Assembly: GCA_964568395.1 (NCBI GenBank)
Contig: CAZMPN010000002.1
Coordinates: forward strand, 1 to 64,000
DNA: 64,000 nucleotides
Reading direction: 5' to 3'
Origin: UBA6016 sp964568395
GTDB lineage: Bacteria > Campylobacterota > Campylobacteria > Campylobacterales > UBA6016
The position numbers were made by a program, and so were the translations under genes. This document shows, piece by piece, positions 23,570 through 33,185 of the stretch; position 1 is the stretch's first letter, and every line of letters begins with the position of its first letter. The notes below the pieces were generated by a model. It searched no databases. It saw nothing but the letters and a program-made list of their open reading frames with translations, and was not told where the DNA came from.

Positions 23570-25032
23570 CAGAATAGCTCCAGATCGTTGTCGTCATCCG
23601 GGACGCTGACGCCGGGATTTCCGAGCTTTAGCTGAAGCTGTAGGCAAGAACTAAAGAGGGAGCTGTCTAGATAGTGTATATCTCCGGTGTTTTTTTGGAT
23701 AAAAATCCTATCCCTCCAGTCGCATAAATCCATCCTGATGGTATCCAAAAAGAGCAGCAACACCCTTCTGTTTTCTTCGTTCGGCTGCGTATCTGTGAGT
23801 ACTTTCGCAAGGGAGTTTAGGGCGTAGGAGAGGTCTTCGAACTCTATTAGGGAGGCTATGGTTCTGGAGTATTTTTGGATTATTTCGGCTATTTTTTCGA
23901 CCGCAACCCAGTTCGCGCTATCCTCAAAATCAGACACCAGCTCAGACCAGTCCCTCTCCAGTTCCGCAAATTCGTCAATCTCTTCTATGAGGCTCTGGTC
24001 AAGTTCGGCTATATACTCAAGCGCGGAATATTTTTTCTGGTGGCTTCTTCTGAGCACGTCTTTTTCGGCTTCGCTTAGATATAGATATTCCGTAGCTTGT
24101 GGCGCAGGAGCGCTTCTTGGCTCTTGCTTTGCCTCTATTCTAGGCTCGGCAGGAGTCGAGATAATCTGTTTATATCTTGTGAATAGGATCTCTTCCAGAA
24201 GCTCGGCGTAGCTCTGGTTTTTCAGTTTTTGGTACTCTATTTTCGTGATATTGCTAAGCGTATATATGTCTAGCTGTTCGTCCGCTATCGTAATTTTCTT
24301 TTTCGCTATCAGAAATATCTGTTTTTTGCCTTTTGTTTTTATGATGGCGCGGTTTGAGGAGTAGTCGTTTTCATCGATGGAGTCCATATCCCTCAAAAAA
24401 CCGTCTCTTTGTTCGAAGAAGTTGCCTAGATTTTTTTCGCCGCTTTTTATCGTTTTTAGATTTTCTTCGCCGAGCAGTTCGGCGAAAGCTTCGTTCGCAA
24501 ATTTTAGCTTCTTGTTCGAGAGGGCGATCGCCGGGTTGGGGAAGACGTCCGCAAGCTTTTTTGCTATATCCGCGCTGGCTTGGTTTATCTCTTCCAGGAG
24601 TTTTTTCTTGTTTAGCTCTTCCGCCTTTTGTCTATTTATTATCCCTTCGCACGCCGCCTGGAGCGAGCCGAAAAGATTCGGCACGCTTATCGGTTTTAGT
24701 ATGTATCTGTCGACGCCTATTTCTATGGAGGTTAAAAAGAGGTTGATGTCGCTGTACGCCGTCGTGACGACTATCGGAGTATGCGGGCTGATGGCTTTTA
24801 TCTCCCTTACCGCGTCTAGACCGTTTTTTTGAGGCATCTGTATGTCGGTGACTACTATGTCAAAACCAGTTTTTATGAACGCGTCCACTCCTTCTTGTCC
24901 GTTTGTGACGGTTGTGACGCTTTTGAAGATATTTTTTAGGATATCCTCCATCTGCTGCCTGATCATGGCTTCGTCTTCCATGTATAAAACGGTGAGATTT
25001 TTTGCAAGCTCTTTTAGCGTTTTAATTTCCAT
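23569..25032 (-). CDS. response regulator with PAS-like and helical C-terminal regions
   Basis: 487 residues. Receiver domain at 1-125 with Asp63 (VVTDIQMP) and Lys in YILKPISVP; a PAS-like region about 155-275 (ALSNKKLKFANEAFAELLGEE at its start); a Pro/Ala linker near 300; then a purely helical, acidic C-terminal region (about 325-470) that I cannot assign to a known output domain. It is not DNA-binding, GGDEF or HD-GYP. Overlaps the kinase gene by 11 bases. Confidence 0.85.
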   Translation of the reverse strand: MEIKTLKELAKNLTVLYMEDEAMIRQQMEDILKNIFKSVTTVTNGQEGVDAFIKTGFDIVVTDIQMPQKNGLDAVREIKAISPHTPIVVTTAYSDINLFLTSIEIGVDRYILKPISVPNLFGSLQAACEGIINRQKAEELNKKKLLEEINQASADIAKKLADVFPNPAIALSNKKLKFANEAFAELLGEENLKTIKSGEKNLGNFFEQRDGFLRDMDSIDENDYSSNRAIIKTKGKKQIFLIAKKKITIADEQLDIYTLSNITKIEYQKLKNQSYAELLEEILFTRYKQIISTPAEPRIEAKQEPRSAPAPQATEYLYLSEAEKDVLRRSHQKKYSALEYIAELDQSLIEEIDEFAELERDWSELVSDFEDSANWVAVEKIAEIIQKYSRTIASLIEFEDLSYALNSLAKVLTDTQPNEENRRVLLLFLDTIRMDLCDWRDRIFIQKNTGDIHYLDSSLFSSCLQLQLKLGNPGVSVPDDDNDLELF

Positions 25033-27040
25033 GCGACAAGCCTTTTTGTTGATTTATTGTAATCGTGCATTTCGCGCCGATGCGTATTCCGTTTTCATAT
25101 CTGTTTTCTATTCTTATGTCGCCGTTGAAGCTTTTTTGCAAAATCGTTTTTGACATATATAGCCCTATGCCGGTTCCCTTGTCCGGCTCTTTTGTCGTGA
25201 AGTACGGTTCAAATACCCTGTCCAAGATCGCCTCCTCGATTCCGCCGGCATTATCGTATACCTCAATTTCCAAGACGTCGTCTATGCATTTATAGCTGAC
25301 GGAAATCGCCTTGTTTGGGGTATTTGACGTCTCAAAAGCGTCTCTTGCGTTTGAGAGTATGTTGATAAGCACCTGTTCCAGTTCGTTTTTAAAACCGTTT
25401 ATCTGCACTGCGCACGTTATATCCTGGGTTATGGCGATGCCTCTTGCCGAAAGCTGCGCCCCTATGAGCTTGATGCTTTCGTCGACCGCTTCTTGTATCG
25501 CAAAATACTCCCGCTCTTTTGAGGGTTTGAAAAAATTCATAAAGTCGTTTATCGTGCTGGACATCTTTTGCGTGTGGGAGAGGATATTGTCGAGTATCGA
25601 GTCGAGTATCGATTCGTTCAGAAGTCCAAGCTCCTGCTTTGTCTTGATGTTGATGGCCGCCGTGCTTATTGCGGTTAGAGGCTGTCTCCATTGATGCGCT
25701 ATCATGTTTATCATCTCGCCAAGACTTGCTAGTTTCGACTGCTGAGATAGGAGCTTCTCTTTTTGTTCTTTCTCTTCTTCCACTCTCTTTCTCTCGGCGA
25801 TTTGGGATCTGAGCATCATATTCGAGAGGGTGAGCTGGGACGTTCTCTCTTCGACCTCTTTTTCAAGCGCTTCGTTGATATTCTCCAGCTTCTGCTTCGC
25901 GTTTCTAAGCTCGCCCTCTAGCCGTTTTTGAAACCCTATATCTTCGCTTACCCCTACGAAGTGGGTTATCTCGCCTCTTTCGTTTTTGATCGGGGAGACG
26001 GAGATGAGCACCCATTTTAGCTCCCCGTCTTTAGTTTTATTGGTCAGTTCGCAGTTGAACTCTTCGCCGGCCAGCACGGTCTCCCACATTTGGCGATATA
26101 TCCTATCGTCCGTCAGGCCTGACTTCAGGACTCTAGGCGTACATCCCAGAAGGTCGCTATCTTCGTATCTGTACATCTCTTTAAATTTTCTGTTGGCGTA
26201 CGTTATTAGGCCGTCGATGTCGGTTATTATTACCGCCGCCGAGCTTTGCTCCAGAGCTTGGAACAGTAGCCTCGTCCTCTCTATGTTATTTAGCTTCTCG
26301 GTAATATCCCTCGCCACCACAAAATACAAAGAGGGCCCTTTCTCATCCGCAAAAAGCGGCGACAGGCTCATGTCAAAATATCTCTCTTCGTCTTTGAATA
26401 CGATTCTTTGTTCTTCCATGCTAATCGTATTCTGGGAGCCTTTTGCCTTTTCGTTTTGCGACTCGAAAAGCTTTAGGGTGGAGATGTCTGAAAAGAACTC
26501 CCTCTCGTTTTTATTGATGAAGTATTCAGGCGGATATCCCAATTTGTCGGCAAAGCTTTTGTTTACTAGTTTGTAGTTGCCGTTAAAATCTTTGACGAAT
26601 ATCATATCCGGGCTAGAGTGTATGACCGTATAAAGCAGCGAGGTTGTTTGGCTTAGCGCCTCTCTGGTTGAAATAAGGCTTGTTATGTCGTGCCCGACGG
26701 ACTGAATCTCCTTGATGTCGCCGTTCTCATCCAGGATAGGGGTTATTTTCCATTCGAAGTACGCCCATCCGTTTTGCGTAAGCTCTCGTTGCACAAGCGA
26801 GGCGGGCTCTTTACTCTCTCTTATTTGCTTGTGCGTTTGCTCGAATATCGGTATGTCTTCTTCGTAGATAGGAGGGATAAATACGCGTCCCAGCATGCTC
26901 TCTTGGTCCAGGCCGAAAAAGTCCGCATACGCTTTGCTGATGTACAAAAAGCGGTTCTCGGCATCCACCCGCACTATCAGGTTGTTCTGCCGTTCTAAAA
27001 TGTCTATCAAAAAATCGGCGCCAAGGTTGCTTATTGCCAT
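25022..27040 (-). CDS. PAS-domain sensor histidine kinase
   Basis: 672 residues, no membrane segment seen, so probably cytoplasmic. Three PAS domains (about 15-125, 135-250, 262-372, the last with the usual PAC-like FVGVSEDI end), a coiled coil (375-435), a dimerisation helix with phospho-acceptor His449 (IAHQWRQPL) and a HATPase_c domain with N, G1 (DNAGGI), F and G2 (GTGIGLYMSK) boxes. The HxxQWRQPL type is common in Campylobacterota. Stimulus unknown; several PAS domains suggest redox, oxygen or ligand sensing. Confidence 0.93.
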   Translation of the reverse strand: MAISNLGADFLIDILERQNNLIVRVDAENRFLYISKAYADFFGLDQESMLGRVFIPPIYEEDIPIFEQTHKQIRESKEPASLVQRELTQNGWAYFEWKITPILDENGDIKEIQSVGHDITSLISTREALSQTTSLLYTVIHSSPDMIFVKDFNGNYKLVNKSFADKLGYPPEYFINKNEREFFSDISTLKLFESQNEKAKGSQNTISMEEQRIVFKDEERYFDMSLSPLFADEKGPSLYFVVARDITEKLNNIERTRLLFQALEQSSAAVIITDIDGLITYANRKFKEMYRYEDSDLLGCTPRVLKSGLTDDRIYRQMWETVLAGEEFNCELTNKTKDGELKWVLISVSPIKNERGEITHFVGVSEDIGFQKRLEGELRNAKQKLENINEALEKEVEERTSQLTLSNMMLRSQIAERKRVEEEKEQKEKLLSQQSKLASLGEMINMIAHQWRQPLTAISTAAINIKTKQELGLLNESILDSILDNILSHTQKMSSTINDFMNFFKPSKEREYFAIQEAVDESIKLIGAQLSARGIAITQDITCAVQINGFKNELEQVLINILSNARDAFETSNTPNKAISVSYKCIDDVLEIEVYDNAGGIEEAILDRVFEPYFTTKEPDKGTGIGLYMSKTILQKSFNGDIRIENRYENGIRIGAKCTITINQQKGLSHGN

Positions 27041-27137
27041 ACCTGCATCCTTATTTTTTAAGCGAGCGTGGGAATATAGATTATTGTTAAATGGCGCTAA
27101 AAATAATATTAAACCAAAAAGTTACCCGAAAATCGCT

Positions 27138-27509
27138 TCACGCATCGTTTGCCAATGCGTCCTTTATCGCCGCCTCCAATATATCGAGGTCGAGCGGCTT
27201 CGGAAAAAATTTTGCGGCGCCGGCCTCTTTGACCTCTTTTATGTTGTCCGGAGAGTTGTTTGCGGAGATGGCAAAAACTATTGTCTTCGGGCTCTCTTCC
27301 TTTATAGTCTTGATAAGCCATATCCCGCTTTTGCCTGGCAGATAGATGTCGGTTATTACTATGTCGGGAGACTCTTGCCTGAATGCCTCGTAAGCCTCTT
27401 CGGCGTTAAGAGCCATCGATACTACCGAGCAACGACTCTCTAGAAAGCTTTTTATCGCCTCGGCCGCAAAAAGGTTGTCTTCAACAAATAGTAGCTTTTT
27501 GTCTTTCAT
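27138..27509 (-). CDS. response regulator, receiver domain only
   Basis: 123 residues, CheY-like, with the acidic pair near 10-11 (FVEDN), Asp54 (VITDIYLP), Ser in FAISANN and Lys in FFPKPLDL. Its start directly abuts the stop of the coiled-coil gene upstream, so the two are one transcription unit. Together with the other two receivers and the kinase it could form a multi-step phosphorelay. Confidence 0.9.
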   Translation of the reverse strand: MKDKKLLFVEDNLFAAEAIKSFLESRCSVVSMALNAEEAYEAFRQESPDIVITDIYLPGKSGIWLIKTIKEESPKTIVFAISANNSPDNIKEVKEAGAAKFFPKPLDLDILEAAIKDALANDA

Positions 27510-29063
27510 CTATAGTTTTGCCTTTCTTTTCATTAGCGCCAGCGTCAACGCCTCGCTAAGTAGTTCGAATTTTTCGTCCAGTCCTTGTTGGGAGGAGATG
27601 AACTGCGCGCTCTTCTCCTCTTCTTCCCTGTATTTTTTTTGCAGTTTATTGATGTCGAAATTTATCTTTTCTATTTTCCCGGCGATATTTTTTTGTTGGT
27701 GCTCAAGCCGTTTTTGCTTGGTGAAATAGCCGTCTTCTTGTATGACCAGTTTTTTTAAAAAAAGCGTTTTGTCGCTGATGTCCGCTTGTATCTTTTTTGC
27801 GTCCTCGTCCTTGCATCTTTTGAGCATTTCGCGCAGCTCTTTTATCTCCGCGTTCGTCGCGGCCTCTATCGACGCCCTCTCTTTGGACTCGTATCCGATA
27901 GACTCTATCTCTTTTTTGGTGTTTACCTCTTCTTCGTTTAGCTCGTCTATTTTTGCGTATAGCTCTTCTATGTGCGCCTTCAGGTCTTCTAGCGCTTTTT
28001 GTTTTGAGCCGAACGAGTCGAGCAGCTTTTTTCTCTGCATTACTATGCCGACGATGGAAGGCACGTTCCATTTATTGCCGTTTCTATCCAGTATCTCCGG
28101 TAGCTGGTATTTGTTTCTCTCGGCGTCAAGCTCGATTTCGCCGGAGTAGTTTTTGAGAAAGTTTTCCGCGTTCGGATTTTTCTCGGCTACGAGGTCTAGT
28201 ATTGCGATGGCCATCTTGGTGTGGACCAGGATCCAGTTTTCCCTGAGGATCAAGTTGGCGAGACCCTCCAATACCATATCCTCTTCGCTCAGGTTTTCTT
28301 TTAGGAAGTTAAAAATAGTCTTTTGGAAGGTTTTGATGTAGTTTTTTGTGAAATAGCCGTGCGTAATGCGCGCAAAGTCAAGCTCCGTTTCGAGCAACTG
28401 GGAGGTTATGTCGGATACTATCTCTTGCTCCGTCTCCTGGCTTTCGAAAATAGAGTTTTTGAGGATGACGAGCTCCTCCTTCGGTAGGCCGTTATAACGC
28501 TGCTCCCTTCTGCGTTCGTCTCCCTCTTGGAGCTTGAAGCGGCGCACGACCACCTTGTCGTTCAAAAACAGTATCACGTCCTTGTCGGACAGCATTATCT
28601 GCTCTTTGAGCTTTTGCTTGATTTTTTCTTTTGATTCGGCCGTCAGGTCGCTAGCGCTAATTCCTAGTTCCCCGAAAAGCCCCTCGGTGCTGATGCTTAT
28701 GCAGTCGCTTATGATGGATATTTCGGACGAGCCGTTTTCCCTATCTTTTGATTTCTCCCTGGAGATGGCGTCCCGTATCTTGTCGACGATTTCGTGGTAT
28801 AAAACAGGAGAGCCGCCCCACCTTTTGATGAATATGCTGTTTTGCTTGAATATTACGATGTCTTTATTGTCTAGGTCAAATACCTCTTTGATCGCTATGC
28901 GCAACTTCTCTTTTTGATGGTCCCCCGGCATATTTATTACGGATTCCATCAGCATTTCGGAGTCCTCTGTGCTGAACTTTAAAAGTCCGTCCTCCGTTTT
29001 TTCAAGTCCCGACTGGTCTCTTATGATAGAGATGAACCTTTTTATATTTTCCAGATTATCCAT
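27510..29063 (-). CDS. coiled-coil protein with an internal duplication, unknown function
   Basis: 517 residues, no signal peptide or membrane segment. The N-terminal part has two related units: KDIVIFKQNSIFIKRW (about 70-85) and KDVILFLNDKVVVRRF (about 158-173), each after a helical stretch, which suggests a duplicated domain. A helical middle follows (about 210-330) and then a long coiled coil (about 345-500). First gene of the leftward signalling operon, with a good promoter at 29096-29103. I know no family; a role as scaffold or output partner of the response regulators is inferred from position. Confidence 0.75.
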   Translation of the reverse strand: MDNLENIKRFISIIRDQSGLEKTEDGLLKFSTEDSEMLMESVINMPGDHQKEKLRIAIKEVFDLDNKDIVIFKQNSIFIKRWGGSPVLYHEIVDKIRDAISREKSKDRENGSSEISIISDCISISTEGLFGELGISASDLTAESKEKIKQKLKEQIMLSDKDVILFLNDKVVVRRFKLQEGDERRREQRYNGLPKEELVILKNSIFESQETEQEIVSDITSQLLETELDFARITHGYFTKNYIKTFQKTIFNFLKENLSEEDMVLEGLANLILRENWILVHTKMAIAILDLVAEKNPNAENFLKNYSGEIELDAERNKYQLPEILDRNGNKWNVPSIVGIVMQRKKLLDSFGSKQKALEDLKAHIEELYAKIDELNEEEVNTKKEIESIGYESKERASIEAATNAEIKELREMLKRCKDEDAKKIQADISDKTLFLKKLVIQEDGYFTKQKRLEHQQKNIAGKIEKINFDINKLQKKYREEEEKSAQFISSQQGLDEKFELLSEALTLALMKRKAKL

Positions 29064-29095
29064 ATATACCGTTTTGGCAGATTTTTGAGTCCTTT

Positions 29096-29103
29096 ATTAT
29101 ACA
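29096..29103 (-). promoter_or_regulatory. extended -10 promoter of the signalling operon
   Basis: On the minus strand TGTATAAT (29103-29096) is a near-consensus -10 about 33 bases before the 29063 start. Divergent promoter for the lipoprotein gene lies 34 bases to the right. Confidence 0.55.
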
Positions 29104-29136
29104 TAGTTGCCCTAAGTGCTTGTTTAATATAATTTA

Positions 29137-29142
29137 TACAAT
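29137..29142 (+). promoter_or_regulatory. candidate -10 of the 29160 lipoprotein gene
   Basis: TACAAT within TTTATACAAT, 17 bases before the start codon, with another TATAAT at 29128-29133 that gives a more usual leader length. The start codon has an AGAGAGGA ribosome binding site. Confidence 0.4.
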
Positions 29143-29159
29143 TTTAGAGAGGATTTTGT

Positions 29160-29720
29160 ATGGTTAAAAAAATAGTATCTGCGGCTTTGGCGGCTTTTTT
29201 GTTGGGCGGATGTTCTACGTATAACGCCTTCGATATGTTTAAAAAAGATGAATCATACGAAAAAGCGCTCAGAGAGACCAGGAATGCACAGATACTAAAC
29301 TCTCTCGAGACAAAAATAAAGATTACGGCCACATACCTAAACCCTCTCTACCCGTCCGAATACAAAGACGCGGAGTATTTTTTTGTAGGCGTCTATATAC
29401 CTGACGATTATGACGGCAAGAAAGAGAGCGCCCTATTCAATAAAGAGTATAGGCTCCAGATGCAAAATCTTGCAAAAAGCGAACAGGTTTTGGGCGGCGC
29501 AAAGCCTAAGGAGCAGTATCTGGAAGCTTCAAAAATAGAGTTCATAGAGAAAAAAGAGCAAAACCAGCTCTATAAGAAGATGCCGCATACGGATAATTGG
29601 AGCAGGTATTATCTGATTTCATTCCCAAAACAAGAAGGCAGCGAGCCGCTTACGCTGAAAGTGTCTAATCCCGCTTACGGCGAAGCGAAACTAAGTTTTC
29701 CAAGAGTTGGGTTAGACTGA
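29160..29720 (+). CDS. conserved lipoprotein of unknown function
   Basis: 186 residues with lipoprotein signal and lipobox LGGC (Cys about 19), then a strand-rich body. No family recognised with certainty. The last 56 bases overlap, tail to tail, the end of the lytic transglycosylase gene on the other strand. Confidence 0.75.
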   Translation: MVKKIVSAALAAFLLGGCSTYNAFDMFKKDESYEKALRETRNAQILNSLETKIKITATYLNPLYPSEYKDAEYFFVGVYIPDDYDGKKESALFNKEYRLQMQNLAKSEQVLGGAKPKEQYLEASKIEFIEKKEQNQLYKKMPHTDNWSRYYLISFPKQEGSEPLTLKVSNPAYGEAKLSFPRVGLD

Positions 29721-31293
29721 TCTTTTCGCCGAATTTCTCCGAATATACCGAGTAGTTTAGCGACACCTTTTTTGCGTAGTTTCTTGTTTCGTCATACGGT
29801 ATATTCTCTATCGACCAGAACGGCTCGTAGGCCAGCATTGCGTCATCGTCGAACCTAAACAACCCATCTTTTTCTATCCGCCTAAAAAACCCGTATCCGG
29901 CATTGTAGGAGACGGCTATCAGGGTAGGGTGTCCTACTTTTGATTCAAGCCACTTAAAATGCGTTGCCGCATACGATATGTTTTTTGACGGTTCGAAAAG
30001 CTCGAAAAACGACAGCTTCTCTCTTCTTTTTTGCGCCAGCTCTTCGGCGAGTATCGGTATTATCTGCATTACGCCTATGGCGTATGCGCTGCTGACATCG
30101 CCCGGGATAAAAAGGCTCTCCTGCTTGCCTATCGCATGCAAAAGCGTCTTTTGGGATTCGTTGAAATCTTTAAACGCATCCTTGTATGGCAGCAAAAAAT
30201 ACTCTTTTTTATATCCGTCCAGCCTTTCTTTCGCGTATGCGTAGTAGGCTTCCGCGTCTTTTTGTTCGGATGCGGTTTTTACCAGTTTTTCAAGCTCGTG
30301 CGGCCCCGCATTTTTTATCTGGGCCCTAAACCTTTGCCAATAAAAAGGGCTGCTCGTGTTGCGCTCGCTCGAGACTCTCTCTTTTGCGTCGTCCGCTTGC
30401 AAAAACTCTATATTTTTCTGCTTTGCGCCAAGAGTCTCTTTCGCCAGCATCGAGTAGAAGTTTAGTTCGTTCCCGTTTAATAACTGTTTCAAAAACTCTT
30501 CTGATCTGGTGCTCAGGTAAGCCCAAAAAAGCGCCCTGTCTTTGCCATCTGCGCCTTTTGCGTTCTCGGCCGCCATCTTAAAACATTTCAGGGCGTCTTC
30601 GCCATGTTTCAGCTTTGTAAGGCCCATGAAAAAAAGCGTCTCCTCGCCGTATGAAGGCTTCGGTTCGGCCTTGGCGATACTTTTTTGCAGCTTTGTCTGG
30701 TTTGCGTCGAACAATACCCATTTTACAAATCTTTTTGCGCTAGGAGAGGCAAGTATGCCGTCTATGTTCGAGTCGTCGTTTTGCGTATCAAAAAAAGCCG
30801 CCCGAAACTCTTTTGGGGTCTCGAAATATATCTCTACGCTCTTTGCGTCAAGTGGCCTGCGCTCAAGAGCCGCCTTCGAAAGCATCTCTATTTTTGCGGC
30901 TTTCTCGGGCGCGGCTTCTCTTATGTTTTTCGACAGTTCGGCCGGCTCGTTTGAGCCAGACAGTAGCAGGTTCGATATTTTCTTATAGTTTACGCCGAGC
31001 TCGGCGCACTCGGGTGTCTTTTTGAGCGCTTTTGAGATGTTGCTGTCCATGCAGTCGAATAGTTTCGCCAGCTTTTTGGAGGCCGTTTTTTTGAGTAGCA
31101 GCGATGAATGGTCCGTTTTCGGTGTTTTTGTCAGGAAAAACGCCTCATATGCCTCTTTGTCCGAAATATCCCCCTTTAGAATATCCAGCAAAAAGAGGTC
31201 TTTGGCGTATCCGGAGGGCTCTTTTTTGAGACTCTCCAGGGATATGCCAAAGCAGAGGCAGGCCGCAATAAGAAGACTAAATAGAGGCCGCAA
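29665..31293 (-). CDS. soluble-type lytic murein transglycosylase
   Basis: Cleaves peptidoglycan glycan strands in the periplasm. 542 residues: N-terminal signal-like segment (LLIAACLCFGI), a long alpha-helical superhelix region (about 60-360), and a C-terminal SLT domain with catalytic Glu in AIGKQESLF (about 392), followed by SSAYAIGVMQI and a late AVSYNAGYG motif. This is the Slt70 layout. TTG start inside the yggT gene without a clear ribosome binding site, so it may be translated by coupling. Confidence 0.9.
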   Translation of the reverse strand: MRPLFSLLIAACLCFGISLESLKKEPSGYAKDLFLLDILKGDISDKEAYEAFFLTKTPKTDHSSLLLKKTASKKLAKLFDCMDSNISKALKKTPECAELGVNYKKISNLLLSGSNEPAELSKNIREAAPEKAAKIEMLSKAALERRPLDAKSVEIYFETPKEFRAAFFDTQNDDSNIDGILASPSAKRFVKWVLFDANQTKLQKSIAKAEPKPSYGEETLFFMGLTKLKHGEDALKCFKMAAENAKGADGKDRALFWAYLSTRSEEFLKQLLNGNELNFYSMLAKETLGAKQKNIEFLQADDAKERVSSERNTSSPFYWQRFRAQIKNAGPHELEKLVKTASEQKDAEAYYAYAKERLDGYKKEYFLLPYKDAFKDFNESQKTLLHAIGKQESLFIPGDVSSAYAIGVMQIIPILAEELAQKRREKLSFFELFEPSKNISYAATHFKWLESKVGHPTLIAVSYNAGYGFFRRIEKDGLFRFDDDAMLAYEPFWSIENIPYDETRNYAKKVSLNYSVYSEKFGEKISLTQLLENLVSLRRKRD

Positions 31294-31573
31294 GATGGTT
31301 TATTATCTTAACAAGGAATATGTCCAAAAACTGCAACGCCAAGACTATTATTAGCGGCGTCAAATCCACGCCGCCGAATACGGTTCTTATCTTGCCTCTT
31401 ACAAACGCGTAGACCGGCATAGTAAGTTTGTATAGTATCTGTACTATCGGATTGTAAGGGTCTGGGCGAACCCAGCTTAGAAGCGCCTGGATGATTACGA
31501 TCCATATATAGATGTTTAGCGCCATATGCAGTATATGCGAAAAAGCTTCCAGAAGAGTTTTTAGTATGAACAT
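31277..31573 (-). CDS. YggT family membrane protein
   Basis: 98 residues with two hydrophobic segments separated by a loop with the typical SWVRPDPYNPIVQILYKLT motif of YggT/Ycf19 proteins. Role in the bacterial envelope or osmotic tolerance is only loosely known. Upstream of and overlapping the lytic transglycosylase by 17 bases. Confidence 0.9.
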   Translation of the reverse strand: MFILKTLLEAFSHILHMALNIYIWIVIIQALLSWVRPDPYNPIVQILYKLTMPVYAFVRGKIRTVFGGVDLTPLIIVLALQFLDIFLVKIINHLAASI

Positions 31574-31631
31574 ATTTTATAACCGTCCGCTATTTTAAAG
31601 ATTTAAAATTTTAGCAGACGGCTGTTTATTT

Positions 31632-33185
31632 TTAAACGTCTATTTCGTATTTGAGGATTTTGTATCCTATCTGCCTTACCGTAATACCCAGTTTCCTGGC
31701 AGCTTTCGCTTGTATTCCGCCGCACTCCTTTAGCGCGTTTATGATCGCCTCTTTTTCTATGGACTCGAGCTCCTGCTTTGTTACCACCCCGTCTTTTCTG
31801 GAGTGGTTATCCCCCATTTTCTCCTTTATATACATACCTGGAAGCGCCGCGGCAACGATGTTTTGCCCGATAACCCCGTTGTCGTTAAGGAGTACGATCC
31901 GTTCCATTGTATTTTCAAGCTCCCTTATGTTTCCGTGCCACGAGTAGTCGGATAGCACCGCATAGGCATCCTCGCCGAATTCAAGCTCTTTTTTATGCAG
32001 CTTGCAAAACTTGTATAAAAAGTGGTTTGCAAGCATCAATATATCCTTGCCCCTCTCTCTGAGCGGCGGAAGCATTATGGGGATTACGTTTAGCCTATAA
32101 AACAGATCCTCTCTGAACTCTCCTTTTTCGACCATCTCTTCAAGGTTTCTGTTGGTCGCCGCGGCTACCCGTACGTCGACTTTTATCGTTTTGCTGCCGC
32201 CGACTCTTTCGAACTCCTGTTCTTGCAGCACCCTAAGCAGCTTTACTTGCAAAGATGCGGAAATATCGCCTATCTCGTCCAAAAACAGCGTTCCGCCGTC
32301 GGCCAGCTCAAACCGCCCTTTTCTCATCTCTTTGGCGTCCGTAAAGGCGCCCTTTTCGTGCCCGAATAGTTCGCTCTCCAGAAGGCTTTCCGGTATTGCC
32401 GCGCAGTTTAGCTTGACGAAAGGACCTTCGTTTCTGCTGCTGCTTTGGTGTAGCGCGGCCGCTATCAGCTCCTTGCCAGTGCCTGTTTCGCCCCTTATTA
32501 GCACCGTCGCTTTTGAGGCCGCTATTTTTTTCAAAACGCCGAACACCTCTTTCATCTTGGCACTTTCGCCTATGATGTTTTCAAAGTTGGACGCCTGCAG
32601 AACCTCGGATTTGTAGTATGTGTTCTGCTCGGTGAGCTTCTTTTTCTCCTCTTTGTGCGCGCTTTCTAGTTTTATTGCCTGGGCAAGCGTAGAGCCGACG
32701 ATGGTTAGAAAGTTGATGCACTCTTCAAAATCGAGAGCCGTTTTTTTGGTCAAGTTGACCCCCAGGACCCCGACGACGCTATCGCCGGTTATCATAGGCG
32801 TAGCTATATAGGAGATATCGTCTATGCGCCTAGCCCCGGTCTTGTTCAAAAACAGTATATCGCTGTGTATATTTTCTATTACGATCGGCTCTTTGGTGCT
32901 TGCGGCGAGACCGGTCGCGCCTTCGCCTACTTTGTAGGAGGCCAGCATTTTCTGTTTTGGCGTTAGATCTATGGATGAAAAGATGCTAAGCTCTTTTTTT
33001 TCGTCATTCAAGAGGTGTATGGAGCACCTTTCAAGCTTCAAATAGTTCTTTAACGTCTTTAGTGAGTCTGAGACCTTCTGTTCCAGGCTTTGCGAGCCCA
33101 TCAAGAGTCTGGATATTTCAAGCAACGTTTCAAGCTCTGCAAGCTTGACGCAGTCGCTACAATTTTGTAAGTTTTTTTGCCCCAT
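31632..33185 (-). CDS. nifA: NifA-type sigma-54-dependent activator
   Basis: 517 residues: N-terminal GAF domain (about 20-170, after a CxxC at 9-12), AAA+ domain (about 203-430) with Walker A GETGTGKE (232-239), Walker B TLFLDEIG, and a C-terminal helix-turn-helix with the NifA-like ending KAARKLGITVRQIGYKI (about 495-511). The sigma-54 contact loop reads GAFTDA (279-284) in place of the usual GAFTGA. The linker between AAA+ and HTH has no cysteines, unlike oxygen-sensitive NifA proteins. It is next to a NifQ-like gene, supporting a nitrogen-fixation role; no other nif genes are in the window. Start has a GAGGTG site. Confidence 0.8.
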   Translation of the reverse strand: MGQKNLQNCSDCVKLAELETLLEISRLLMGSQSLEQKVSDSLKTLKNYLKLERCSIHLLNDEKKELSIFSSIDLTPKQKMLASYKVGEGATGLAASTKEPIVIENIHSDILFLNKTGARRIDDISYIATPMITGDSVVGVLGVNLTKKTALDFEECINFLTIVGSTLAQAIKLESAHKEEKKKLTEQNTYYKSEVLQASNFENIIGESAKMKEVFGVLKKIAASKATVLIRGETGTGKELIAAALHQSSSRNEGPFVKLNCAAIPESLLESELFGHEKGAFTDAKEMRKGRFELADGGTLFLDEIGDISASLQVKLLRVLQEQEFERVGGSKTIKVDVRVAAATNRNLEEMVEKGEFREDLFYRLNVIPIMLPPLRERGKDILMLANHFLYKFCKLHKKELEFGEDAYAVLSDYSWHGNIRELENTMERIVLLNDNGVIGQNIVAAALPGMYIKEKMGDNHSRKDGVVTKQELESIEKEAIINALKECGGIQAKAARKLGITVRQIGYKILKYEIDV

